Shown here: positions 1 to 7,508 of the stretch, in pieces
Layout of the letters: each line of letters begins with the position of its first letter
Position numbering within the stretch: the first letter of the stretch is position 1
DNA from: Alphaproteobacteria bacterium
GTDB taxonomy: Bacteria; Pseudomonadota; Alphaproteobacteria; MPNO01; VGEU01
Assembly (NCBI GenBank): GCA_016869145.1
Contig: VGEU01000001.1
Coordinates: 1 to 49,233, forward strand
Reading direction: 5' to 3'
Length of the DNA stretch: 49,233 nucleotides
Position numbers and translations under genes: made by a program
Notes under the pieces: model-generated
Seen by the model: the letters and a program-made list of their open reading frames with translations, nothing else
What the model was told of the DNA's origin: nothing
The model's database searches: none

Positions 1-459
1 CGGCGCGGCCGCCCCGACGACGCGACGCCGATCGTGACGCCGATCGTGACGACGGCGAGCGTCTTTGTCCGCTCGCAGCCGGCGGCCACGGCCGCGCGGG
101 TCGCCCAGCTTGAGAAGTGGACGCGCGTCGAGATCGTCGAGACATCGCCCGACGGCGCCTGGCACAAGATCGCCCATGACGGCAAGGACGTCGGCTACGT
201 CACAGTCGATGCAGTCGCACCGGAGAAAATGCCGACCGAGATCGAGGTGGCGCCGATCACGCAGCCTTCGCTCATGACGCGTCGCGCGATCGTCATCCGC
301 GCCGCGCCGACGATCGAATCGACGCGCCTCACCGTGCTGCCGGAAGGCAGGCGCCTCGTCGTCAACAGCCAGGTCAATGACGGGGAATGGTACCGCCTCG
401 CGCGGAACCAGGGTTACATGCAAGGCCGCTTCCTCGTCACCGAGGCGGCGGAACGCTGA
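1..459 (+). CDS. SH3-domain protein, 5' end outside window
   Basis: The reading frame is open from the first base, so the N terminus lies outside the window; the GTG at 34 is only an internal possibility. About 152 codons are visible. They form two bacterial SH3 (SH3b) units: the first around the VFVRSQP / GAWHKI segment and the second around IVIRAAP / GEWYRL, each with the usual R-x-x-P start and a W in the middle. Such repeats bind peptidoglycan or proteins in the envelope. A 12-bp exact tandem duplication (25-36 and 37-48) encodes a repeated TPIV just before the first unit. The stop is 25 bases before the next gene, so cotranscription is likely. Function beyond envelope binding is not visible. 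Confidence 0.7.
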   Translation, partial: RRGRPDDATPIVTPIVTTASVFVRSQPAATAARVAQLEKWTRVEIVETSPDGAWHKIAHDGKDVGYVTVDAVAPEKMPTEIEVAPITQPSLMTRRAIVIRAAPTIESTRLTVLPEGRRLVVNSQVNDGEWYRLARNQGYMQGRFLVTEAAER

Positions 460-484
460 CCGGCCAACGGCGGGAGACGCGATC

Positions 485-1600
485 ATGGACAGCGGACACG
501 CGACGGCACGCCTCGATCCCGCTCTCGCCACCAATGCCGAGATCGGCGCGCGCAACCTTCTCGTCAACGCCGCGCGGCTGCTCGCCGGTCAGTCGCTCCT
601 CATCGTCAACGTCGACGACGGCACGGTCGATCCCGCGGTTCCGGCGACGATCGCGCGGATCGCCCGGGCGATGGGCGCCCGCGTCGACGTGCTGTGGACG
701 GCCGACATCGCCGCGCCCGACGAGGTGCCGGCTGTCGTGCGCGCCGCGTTCGAGGCGGCCGACGTCACAATCTTCAACCACCGCATGGGCAACATGCTCC
801 GCATGATGCCGCTCGCCGCCGGCACCTATGTCAGCAATTTCATGACGACGCTGCCGCTCCTCTCCGCACCGGTCGCGCGGACACCGATGCGCTACTGGAT
901 GCAAATGCTGGGCGCGCTCCACGCCCGCCTCGCGACGGCGAAGCGCTGGCGCCTCACGTGCCCGGCCGGCACCGACATCGCCGGTGCGGTCGAGCCGGAC
1001 GCAAGCGAGGGCCGCCGCGGGCCGGCCGAGCAGGCCTTCACACTGGTCGCATTTCCGGTTGGCGTGTTCCGGCCGTTCTCGACGCTCGCCGCGTCGGGGC
1101 GTATCGCGATGCGCTGGTTCACCTCGAGTGGCATCCACGCCTATGACGCCGGCTGCTCACTGGCGGCGCCGGTCGTCGTCGCGGTCGAGCGCGGCCGCCT
1201 CGTCGGCTTCGACGGCGATGCCGGCGACGTCGCGGCGATGAGATCCCATCTCGGGCACGTCGCGGCACGGTTCGGCAAGGAGCCGATGATCGTCAATTCG
1301 TGGCACGCCGGCCTCAACGCGCAGATGATACCGGCGGCGGCGATCGCCGAAGACCTCGACGAGTGGATGCGGATCGCGCATTGCAACCCGCGTGTCCTCC
1401 ACTTCCATGTGGTCGGCGAGGCGGTGCCGGGCGAGCTCTCGGTGCCGATCATCGATCCGACGGTCACGATCGACGACGAGATCCTGTGGGATCGCGGCCG
1501 TTTCGCGTTCGCGGACGATGCGCGGCTTGCCGCGTCGCTCGCGCTCCTCGCCGATCCGGCGATCGCGGCGAGCCGGCCCGCCGATATCGGCGTCGCGTAG
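485..1600 (+). CDS. M29 peptidase-like / NicX-like (2,5-dihydroxypyridine dioxygenase family) protein
   Basis: 371 residues. The frame is open further upstream, but ATG485 fits the end of the previous gene and starts a plausible N terminus. The overall pattern (LTCPAGTDI near the middle, SWHAGLN, then a late HFH followed by PGELSVPIIDPTV) resembles proteins of the M29 aminopeptidase-like group, which includes NicX, the non-haem iron enzyme that opens the ring of 2,5-dihydroxypyridine. Candidate metal ligands are His274, His306 and His308. NicX uses His-His-Asp, so the last ligand and the spacing do not match exactly, and an aminopeptidase-like or other role is possible. Its neighbours (alpha/beta hydrolase, flavoprotein hydroxylase, maleate-isomerase-like protein) are what a NicX relative would be expected to have. 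Confidence 0.6.
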   Translation: MDSGHATARLDPALATNAEIGARNLLVNAARLLAGQSLLIVNVDDGTVDPAVPATIARIARAMGARVDVLWTADIAAPDEVPAVVRAAFEAADVTIFNHRMGNMLRMMPLAAGTYVSNFMTTLPLLSAPVARTPMRYWMQMLGALHARLATAKRWRLTCPAGTDIAGAVEPDASEGRRGPAEQAFTLVAFPVGVFRPFSTLAASGRIAMRWFTSSGIHAYDAGCSLAAPVVVAVERGRLVGFDGDAGDVAAMRSHLGHVAARFGKEPMIVNSWHAGLNAQMIPAAAIAEDLDEWMRIAHCNPRVLHFHVVGEAVPGELSVPIIDPTVTIDDEILWDRGRFAFADDARLAASLALLADPAIAASRPADIGVA

Positions 1601-1711
1601 CCGCGACCCGCCGCCCGTATCCCGTTCACCGCGGGCCGATCACGGTTGCGACCGGATCGTTAGATTGCTAGCTTTCGACCCAATCACCGCACGAGACAAA
1701 AGGAGAACGTC

Positions 1712-2497
1712 ATGGCGGGATGCACGGAAAGCACGGTCAAGGTCGACGGCACGGACGTGTTCGTCCGGCGCGGCGGCAAGGGCCAGCCGCTTTTGTTCCT
1801 GCACGGCGCCGGCGGCGTCGGCGCGTGGCTGCCGGTGTTCCAGAAGCTCTCCGACGGCTATGACGTGATCGTCCCCGACCACCCGAGCTTCGGCAAGTCG
1901 CCGCTGCCGCCGTGGCTCGACGACATCCACGACGTCGCCTATTTCTACCTCGACTTCATGAAGGCGCTCGGCCTCAAGGGCGTCCATGTCGTCGGCCAGT
2001 CGCTCGGCGGCTGGATCGCGCTCGAGGTCGCCGTGCGCTCGACGGCCGCGCTCAAGAGCCTGACGCTGGTCGGCGCCGCCGGGATCCACGTCAAGGGCAA
2101 GCCCAAGGCCGACATCTTCATGATGGCGCCCGAGGAGCTCACCCGGAACCTCTTCGTCGACCAGAAGCTGATCGAGACCGCGCTCGCGCAGACGCTGACC
2201 GAGGAGCAGGAGGACACGCTCATCGTCAACCGCGTCGCCACCGCGCGCCTCGGCTGGCAGCCGCGGCTGTTCAACCCTAAGCTCCACAAGTGGCTGCATC
2301 GGATCGACGTGCCGACCCACATCGTGTGGGGCGATTCCGACAAGATCATCCCGCCCGCCTATGCCGACGCGTTCAAGGGACTTATCAAGGGCTCCGAGGT
2401 GACGCTGATCAAGGACTCGGGCCATCTGCCCCATATCGAGCGGACCGAGCCGTTCCTCAAGGCGGTGACGGGCTTCATCCAGGCCAAGGCCGCATAG
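1712..2497 (+). CDS. Alpha/beta-fold hydrolase
   Basis: 261 residues. ATG1712 is preceded by a clear AGGAG at 1701-1705. This is a typical single-domain alpha/beta hydrolase of the meta-cleavage-product hydrolase / NicD type: oxyanion segment FLHGAGG near residue 30, nucleophile elbow GQSLGG with Ser97, and by position Asp210 (GDSDKIIP) and His238 (DSGHLPH) to complete the triad. All three codons were checked in frame. The family hydrolyses C-C bonds in ring-fission products, or formyl-amides in the nicotinate pathway. The substrate cannot be read from sequence. It lies 111 bases after the NicX-like gene and 36 before the LLM oxidoreductase on the same strand. Confidence 0.85.
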   Translation: MAGCTESTVKVDGTDVFVRRGGKGQPLLFLHGAGGVGAWLPVFQKLSDGYDVIVPDHPSFGKSPLPPWLDDIHDVAYFYLDFMKALGLKGVHVVGQSLGGWIALEVAVRSTAALKSLTLVGAAGIHVKGKPKADIFMMAPEELTRNLFVDQKLIETALAQTLTEEQEDTLIVNRVATARLGWQPRLFNPKLHKWLHRIDVPTHIVWGDSDKIIPPAYADAFKGLIKGSEVTLIKDSGHLPHIERTEPFLKAVTGFIQAKAA

Positions 2498-2533
2498 CGC
2501 GACCGGTTCGCGAGGCGTACGCGGGAGTCTCCC

Positions 2534-3730
2534 ATGCAAGTCTTCATGTTCCATCTGATGCCGTACGGCCCCTTGGACATGAGCTTCCGGGAGAAATACA
2601 ACAGCGTCTGGGTGCTCCTCCCGAACTCCTATTTCGATCCCGTCAAGGGACACGAGATCTATAACCGCTATCTCGACGAGCTCGAGCTTTCGGCCGAGCT
2701 CGGCTTCGACGGCGTCGCGGTCAACGAGCATCATCAGAACGCCTATGGGCTGATGCCCTCGCCCGTCGTCATGGCGGGCGCGCTCGCGCGGCGCATCACC
2801 AAGAAGATCGCGATCCTCGGCAACGCGTTCTGTCTCCGCGAGCACCCGCTCACGCTCGCCGAGGAACACGCGATGCTCGACTGCATCACCGGCGGCCGGC
2901 TGATCACCGGCTTCGTCCGCGGTGTCGGCGCCGAATATTTCTCGATGGGCGTGAACCCGGCCTTCTCGCTCGAGCGCCACCACGAGGCGGCCGATCTCGT
3001 GGTCCGTGCGTGGACCGAGCCCGGCCCCTTCGCCTACGAGGGCAAGCACTATCACTTCGAGTACGTCAATGTCTGGCCGCGGCCCTATCAGAAGCCGCAT
3101 CCGCCGATCTGGTGCCCGTCGACCGGCAGCGTCGAGACCGTGACGTGGTCGGCGCACCCGTCGCGGAAATATGTCTACCTCCACGCCTTCACGCCGTTCG
3201 ATTCCGTCCTTCAGTATCTCGATCTCTACCGCGAGACCGCGGCGACCCGATACGGCTACAGCGCGGCCTCGAGCCAGCTCGGTTTCTGCACGCCGGTCTA
3301 TGTCGCCGAGACGGACGAGCAGGCGCACGCCGAGGCGAAGCCGCATTTCGAGGCGATGTTCAACATCTTCCTGCCCAAGGTCTCGCTCCTGATGTTCTCG
3401 CCACCGGGCTATGTGACCATGGAGTCCTACCGGCGCGTCATCCGCCACAACCGGAGCGTCCGCGGCGAGCAGTCGTTCGAGAGCCTGCTCGCGCGCAACG
3501 TCGTCATCTGCGGCAGTCCGGACACCGTCCGCAAGCGCATCACGGAATGCCACCGCGACGCCGGCTTCCAGAACTTTCTCTGCCTCCTCCAGTTCGGCAC
3601 GCTGCCGCGCGACCTCACGGAGAAGAACATCCGCCTGTTCGCGACCGAGGTGCTGCCGTCGCTCCAGGCGCTCTCCGACCGCGACTATCGCGGCTTCGAG
3701 GCGAAGGGAAAGACCCTCGCCGCCGAGTGA
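2534..3730 (+). CDS. LLM-class flavin-dependent oxidoreductase
   Basis: 398 residues. The protein has the bacterial luciferase-like (LLM) TIM-barrel pattern: an N-terminal strand with MFHLMPYG, then GFDGVAVNEHHQ around residue 60 (the conserved ExHH-type motif), the ITGGRLITGFVRG segment, and a C-terminal CGSPDTVRKRI block typical of the family. These enzymes use reduced FMN supplied by a reductase to oxygenate or cleave organic substrates, including nitrogen heterocycles and sulfonates. No flavin reductase gene is nearby. ATG2534 follows a weak GGGAG. The stop is 3 bases from the stop of the convergent flavoprotein hydroxylase. Substrate unknown. Confidence 0.85.
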   Translation: MQVFMFHLMPYGPLDMSFREKYNSVWVLLPNSYFDPVKGHEIYNRYLDELELSAELGFDGVAVNEHHQNAYGLMPSPVVMAGALARRITKKIAILGNAFCLREHPLTLAEEHAMLDCITGGRLITGFVRGVGAEYFSMGVNPAFSLERHHEAADLVVRAWTEPGPFAYEGKHYHFEYVNVWPRPYQKPHPPIWCPSTGSVETVTWSAHPSRKYVYLHAFTPFDSVLQYLDLYRETAATRYGYSAASSQLGFCTPVYVAETDEQAHAEAKPHFEAMFNIFLPKVSLLMFSPPGYVTMESYRRVIRHNRSVRGEQSFESLLARNVVICGSPDTVRKRITECHRDAGFQNFLCLLQFGTLPRDLTEKNIRLFATEVLPSLQALSDRDYRGFEAKGKTLAAE

Positions 3731-3733
3731 GGT

Positions 3734-4930
3734 TCAGGTGATCGCCGCGGCGCGCTCGAGACCGGTGATCATCGACGACTGGCGGAGATAGTCGCGCGCC
3801 CGTCTCGGGTCTTCGCTCACGCGGCGGAGCACGTCGAACTTCTCCCGTCGCTTCGCCGGATCGCGCTCCTCGAGGAGCGCCTTGTTGCGGAGCGTCGCGG
3901 TCTGCACCACCTCGACCGCGATCGGGCGGCGCTGGCGATCATAGCGGTCGAGGAGACCGTCCTCGCCCTCGCCGCGCCAGATCGCGACCAGCTTCTCGGC
4001 GAGGTTGATCCCGTCATGGATGCCGCCGTTCATGCCCATGCCGCCGAGCGGGTTGTTGATGTGGGCGGAATCGCCGGCGAGCAACACCCGGCCCTTGCGA
4101 TAGCTCGACGCGACCCGCTGGTGCACGGCATAGGCTGTCCGATGCACGATCTCGTAGCGGGCCCCGGTCGGGCAGTACTCCTGGACGCGGGCCTGGAGAA
4201 CCTCCTCCTCGACGATGCGCTCGGCCGTGTCGCCGGCGCGCGTCGGGAACAGGAGACGCCACAGCCCCGGCACGCGGACGAAGACGAACCAGTTGTCAGG
4301 GTCGGCGACATAGGCGATCGGCGCCAGGCGCTCGAAATGGCGCGCGAAGTCATGCGGCGTCGAGACGACGAGCCAGAGCTCGGGGAAGGTCAGGCCGGCG
4401 AACTCGATCCCGAGCGATTTGCGAATGGCGCTCGAGGCGCCGTCGGCGGCGACGAGATAGCGGCCACGGAGACGCTCCCGCCCGTTCGCGGTCTCGACGT
4501 GGAGCGTGACACCGTCGGCGTCCTGCTCGACCCCGCTCGCTCGCGTCGCGAAACGGAAGTCGACGCCCGGCATGCCGCGGAGCACATTGCCGACGATCCG
4601 GGTCAGGCGGAACTGCTCGGCCTGGACGCGATAAGGATGGCGCGTGTCGTCCCTGAGGACACCGAGGTCCCAGTTGGCGACGACGCCTTCGCGGGTGTCG
4701 CGGTGCTGCCAGACGGGACAGATGATGCCCTCGCCGATCAGCATCTGGACGACGCCAAGATCGTCGAGCATGTCGAGCGTCGGCGGGTGGAAGGTCGAGG
4801 CGCGCAAGTCCTCCTGGAAATCGCGGGCCGCCTCGACGACCGTCACCGGGATGCCGCGGCGGGCGAGATAGAGCGCGGTGACGCAGCCGACCGGCCCTGC
4901 GCCCGCCACCAGGATGCGTCGATCGTCTAT
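3734..4930 (-). CDS. FAD-dependent aromatic-ring hydroxylase-type monooxygenase, apparent ATA start
   Basis: 398 residues if translation begins at the ATA at 4930. All three motifs of group A flavoprotein hydroxylases are present: GAGPVG at residues 10-15, AADG with Asp163, and LAGDSAH with Asp287 followed by NPLGGMGMNGG. These enzymes use NAD(P)H and FAD to hydroxylate phenols or hydroxypyridines, as NicC and PobA do. No ATG, GTG or TTG lies at the expected start; the first GTG (4909) is inside the first beta strand of the Rossmann fold. The ATA sits 6 bases after AGGGGAG, exactly where a normal start would be. CTG starts upstream are an alternative. The frame stays open far upstream, antisense to the next gene, which is not coding. 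Confidence 0.85.
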   Translation of the reverse strand: MDDRRILVAGAGPVGCVTALYLARRGIPVTVVEAARDFQEDLRASTFHPPTLDMLDDLGVVQMLIGEGIICPVWQHRDTREGVVANWDLGVLRDDTRHPYRVQAEQFRLTRIVGNVLRGMPGVDFRFATRASGVEQDADGVTLHVETANGRERLRGRYLVAADGASSAIRKSLGIEFAGLTFPELWLVVSTPHDFARHFERLAPIAYVADPDNWFVFVRVPGLWRLLFPTRAGDTAERIVEEEVLQARVQEYCPTGARYEIVHRTAYAVHQRVASSYRKGRVLLAGDSAHINNPLGGMGMNGGIHDGINLAEKLVAIWRGEGEDGLLDRYDRQRRPIAVEVVQTATLRNKALLEERDPAKRREKFDVLRRVSEDPRRARDYLRQSSMITGLERAAAIT

Positions 4931-4953
4931 GGTCCGCTCCCCTCGCTCGGCCA

Positions 4954-4989
4954 GGCTGCAAGCCGGGCTGCAAGCCAGGGTGCAAGATA
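4954..4989. repeat. Three tandem 12-bp units with internal dyad, candidate operator
   Basis: Units at 4954-4965, 4966-4977 and 4978-4989. The first two differ only in the last base; the third is degenerate. Each good unit contains GGCT-3 bases-AGCC, a dyad. On the minus strand they run from the putative -10 box to just before the ribosome binding site of the flavoprotein hydroxylase gene, the place expected for a repressor site. Function is inferred. Confidence 0.5.
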
Positions 4990-5011
4990 GTCCCGGACCC
5001 CTCCCCGTCAA
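4984..5011 (-). promoter_or_regulatory. Putative sigma70-type promoter of the flavoprotein hydroxylase gene
   Basis: On the minus strand: TTGACG (5011-5006), 16-base spacer, TATCTT (4989-4984). The inferred transcription start is near 4977, giving a leader of about 47 bases to the apparent ATA start. The -10 overlaps the third repeat unit. Confidence 0.45.
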
Positions 5012-5068
5012 CGGGCCTTGCCGCCGCACCGGCCGGTTGGCATCCTCCGGCGAAACGAGGAGGGTGCC

Positions 5069-5812
5069 ATGCAGGATGGAGCGGCGGACAGGAATGCGAG
5101 CTGGCGGGCGCGGATCGGCGTCATCGTGCCGGTCAGCAACACCATGAACGAAGTCGAGTTCAACCGGATGGCGCCGTCCGGTGTGACCGTCCACTGCACC
5201 CGTGAGCCCCTCCACAAGGACCCCGGCGCCGATGACTTCCGCGCCATGCTGCACGATGCGGCGAGATCGGCCGAGGCGCTCGCCGCATGCAAGGTCGACG
5301 TCATCGCCTATGGCTGCACGGCGAACTCGATGGCGTGCCCGGCCGACCGCCTCCTCGGCACCATGGAGAAGGCGGGCGGCACCCGTTCGGTGACGACCGC
5401 GGGCGCCATCCTCGCCGCCTTGAAGGCGCTCGGGGTCCGCCGCATCGCCATGGCCACGCCCTACACCCAGGCGACCAACGACCACGAGGTCGAGTTCCTC
5501 CACGAGCACGGAATCGAGGTCGTCGCCCATGCCGGCCTCGGGCTCAACGTCGATCTCGCCGGCATCCAGAAGATCTCGCGCGTGCCGCCCGAGGCGGTGC
5601 TCACCCATGCCCGCTCGGTCGACCGCAAGGAGGCCGACGCGCTCCTGATCTGCTGCACCGATTTCGGCGCGCTGCCGGTCGTCGATAGGCTCGAGAAGGA
5701 GCTCGGCAAGCCGGTCATCACCAGCAACACGGCGACCTTCTGGGCCGCGCTCCGTACAGCCGGCGTTAAGGATAAGGTGCCAGGCTGCGGGCGGCTCCTC
5801 GCGGAGCACTGA
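5069..5812 (+). CDS. Maleate isomerase / Asp-Glu racemase superfamily protein
   Basis: 247 residues, chosen at ATG5069 behind a strong GAGGAGGG; the open frame continues upstream but without such a signal. Members of this superfamily act through two cysteines facing a dicarboxylate. Here they are Cys83 in AYGCTANS and Cys195/Cys196 in LLICCTDFG, the second of which has the usual spacing. PVSNTMNEVEF near residue 21 matches the substrate-binding N terminus of maleate isomerases and arylmalonate decarboxylases. In nicotinate degradation NicE isomerises maleate to fumarate, which fits the divergent flavoprotein hydroxylase and the NicX-like gene. Arylmalonate decarboxylase or a racemase are the alternatives. 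The 138-base divergent gap holds the repeat and promoter described separately. Confidence 0.75.
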   Translation: MQDGAADRNASWRARIGVIVPVSNTMNEVEFNRMAPSGVTVHCTREPLHKDPGADDFRAMLHDAARSAEALAACKVDVIAYGCTANSMACPADRLLGTMEKAGGTRSVTTAGAILAALKALGVRRIAMATPYTQATNDHEVEFLHEHGIEVVAHAGLGLNVDLAGIQKISRVPPEAVLTHARSVDRKEADALLICCTDFGALPVVDRLEKELGKPVITSNTATFWAALRTAGVKDKVPGCGRLLAEH

Positions 5813-5904
5813 ACCGGATCACCGGCCCCTCACGCGGTTGTCAGAACCGGCCGGCCGCACGCGATGCTAGAACCGCCGCCGTTCGGTTTGTTCGGGAGAA
5901 CACG

Positions 5905-6312
5905 ATGTTCGCCTTTCCCCTCCTCGCGCGCAACGCCGCCGCCGCCGTCGCCGCCTACGCCCTCTTCATGGTCGTCCTGATCGGCGTCGCGACGGCGAAG
6001 ACGCCGTTCAACGCCGCGGCCTTCGATGCCGCCCAGGCCCAGGGCAAGACGATCCTGGTCGAGGTCTCGGCCCCCTGGTGCCCGGTCTGCCGCCAGCAGA
6101 AGCCGATCATCGAATCGCTGATGGGCAAGCCCGAGTTCAAGAACGCCGTCCTCTTCGTCGTCGACTTCGACACCCAGAAGGACGCGTTCAGCCGTCTCGG
6201 CGTGCAGCGCCAGGCGACGTTGATCGCCTTCAAGGGCAAGGACGAGAAGGGCCGATCGACCTTCGATACCAACGCCCAGACGATCGGATCGCTGTTCAGG
6301 AGCGCGCTCTAG
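5905..6312 (+). CDS. Periplasmic thioredoxin-family protein
   Basis: 135 residues. The first 31 residues are a hydrophobic signal anchor, then a thioredoxin fold with active site WCPVC (Cys59 and Cys62). The following helix, RQQKPIIESL, is typical of DsbD C-terminal domains and related periplasmic reductases. The residue before the TLI strand, normally a cis-proline, is alanine here (RQATLI), which is unusual. It would receive electrons from the membrane protein encoded 34 bases downstream (CcdA) and pass them to periplasmic disulfides, for example in cytochrome c maturation. GGGAG precedes ATG5905. Confidence 0.85.
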   Translation: MFAFPLLARNAAAAVAAYALFMVVLIGVATAKTPFNAAAFDAAQAQGKTILVEVSAPWCPVCRQQKPIIESLMGKPEFKNAVLFVVDFDTQKDAFSRLGVQRQATLIAFKGKDEKGRSTFDTNAQTIGSLFRSAL

Positions 6313-6346
6313 CCAGCCCGCATAAGGCGACGCGCGCAGCCCGGCG

Positions 6347-7063
6347 ATGATCGGACTCGCGCTTTCGCTCGTCGCCGGCGCGCTCTCGACGCTCTTCCCC
6401 TGCGTCCTCCCCATCCTGCCGATCGTCGTCGCCGCCGCGCTCGATCGCCACCCGCTCGGCCCGCTCGCGCTCACCGCCGGTCTCGCCGCGAGCTTCGCCG
6501 CGATGGGCGTGATCCTCGCGACCGTCGGCCTCGCGATCGGGCTCGACGTCGACACGGTTCGCAATGCCGGCGCGGTCCTGATGCTCGGCCTCGGCACGAT
6601 CCTCCTGAGCGGGGCCTTGCAGATGCGCTTTGCCGCGGCGACGGCGGGCTTCACGCAGCCGCTCAACACCGTCGCCGCGCGGTTCGAGGCGGGCGGGCTC
6701 GCCGGTCAGGTCGGGATCGGGGCCTTGCTCGGCCTCGTCTGGGCACCCTGCACCGGACCGCTCCTCGGCGCCGCGCTCACCTTCGCGAGCCGGGGCGAGA
6801 GCGCGGGCTATGCCGCGCTCGTGATGGTGCTGTTCGCGATCGGGGCGGTCTTGCCGCTTCTGGCGCTCGCCTATCTCGCGCGCTCGGCGATGCCGCAGCT
6901 CAAAGCGCGCCTCGCCGCGGTCGGCCGGCACGGCAAGACCGTCCTCGGCGGCGTCCTTCTCGGCTTCGGGCTCCTCGTTCTGAGCGGGCTCGACAAGCGT
7001 CTCGAGGCCGCCGCGCTCGACATCCTGCCCGCGGCGTGGGTCTCGCTGATGACCCGGTTCTGA
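6347..7063 (+). CDS. ccdA: CcdA/DsbD-type transmembrane thiol-electron transporter
   Basis: 238 residues, about six hydrophobic segments. The paired redox cysteines of CcdA are visible: Cys19 in LFPCVLPILP and Cys135 in WAPCTGPLLG, each followed by the expected proline. CcdA moves electrons from cytoplasmic thioredoxin across the inner membrane to a periplasmic thioredoxin, which is the gene just upstream. The two form a compact redox pair; no cytochrome c assembly genes are in the window, so the client is unknown. The stop is 4 bases from the convergent decarboxylase-like gene. Confidence 0.85.
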   Translation: MIGLALSLVAGALSTLFPCVLPILPIVVAAALDRHPLGPLALTAGLAASFAAMGVILATVGLAIGLDVDTVRNAGAVLMLGLGTILLSGALQMRFAAATAGFTQPLNTVAARFEAGGLAGQVGIGALLGLVWAPCTGPLLGAALTFASRGESAGYAALVMVLFAIGAVLPLLALAYLARSAMPQLKARLAAVGRHGKTVLGGVLLGFGLLVLSGLDKRLEAAALDILPAAWVSLMTRF

Positions 7064-7067
7064 GCGC

Positions 7068-7469
7068 CTATTTCTTCTTCGCGTCGATCTCGGCCAGCGC
7101 CTCGCGGAAATTGCGGAACGCGTTGACGCCGGCCGGAATGCCGCAATAGATCGTCGCGTGGCGGAGCGCCTCGGCGATCTCCTCGCGCGTCAGGCCGTTG
7201 TTGAGCGCACCCCGCGTATGGGCCTTGATCTCCTGCGGCTTGTCGAGCGCGGTCAGGATGCAGAGCGTCATCAATGACCGCGTCTTGCGGTCGAGCTTGC
7301 CGTCGGTCCAGCCGAACCCCCAGCAATACTCGGTGACCATGTCCTGCAAGGTCTTGGCCACCGGGTCGGTCTCGGCGGCATTGATCTGCGGCATGACATA
7401 CTGGTCGCCGAGCACCTCGCGACGGACCTTGAGGCCGGCCTGGTAGAGCTCTTCGTTGCGCTTGGGCAT
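7068..7469 (-). CDS. Carboxymuconolactone decarboxylase family protein
   Basis: 133 residues, the usual length for PcaC. The family pattern is complete: EYCWGFGW, then RKTRSLMTLCILTAL, EIKAHTRGALNNGLT, and IYCGIPAGVNAFR. PcaC decarboxylates 4-carboxymuconolactone in the protocatechuate branch of the beta-ketoadipate pathway, but no other pca gene is present, so a different lactone or a peroxidase-like role is possible. GGGAG precedes the start. It is last in a minus-strand series after the aminotransferase (39 bases). Confidence 0.85.
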   Translation of the reverse strand: MPKRNEELYQAGLKVRREVLGDQYVMPQINAAETDPVAKTLQDMVTEYCWGFGWTDGKLDRKTRSLMTLCILTALDKPQEIKAHTRGALNNGLTREEIAEALRHATIYCGIPAGVNAFRNFREALAEIDAKKK

Positions 7470-7508
7470 GGCGGTCTCCCGATCGGGTTGGCGGCGTTGG
7501 GCGGCGGG

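Noticed and set aside
4931-5809. Upstream extension of the flavoprotein hydroxylase frame to 691 residues
   Set aside because: The extension is antisense to the well-supported maleate-isomerase-like gene and has no domain; the FAD motif starts exactly after the ATA.
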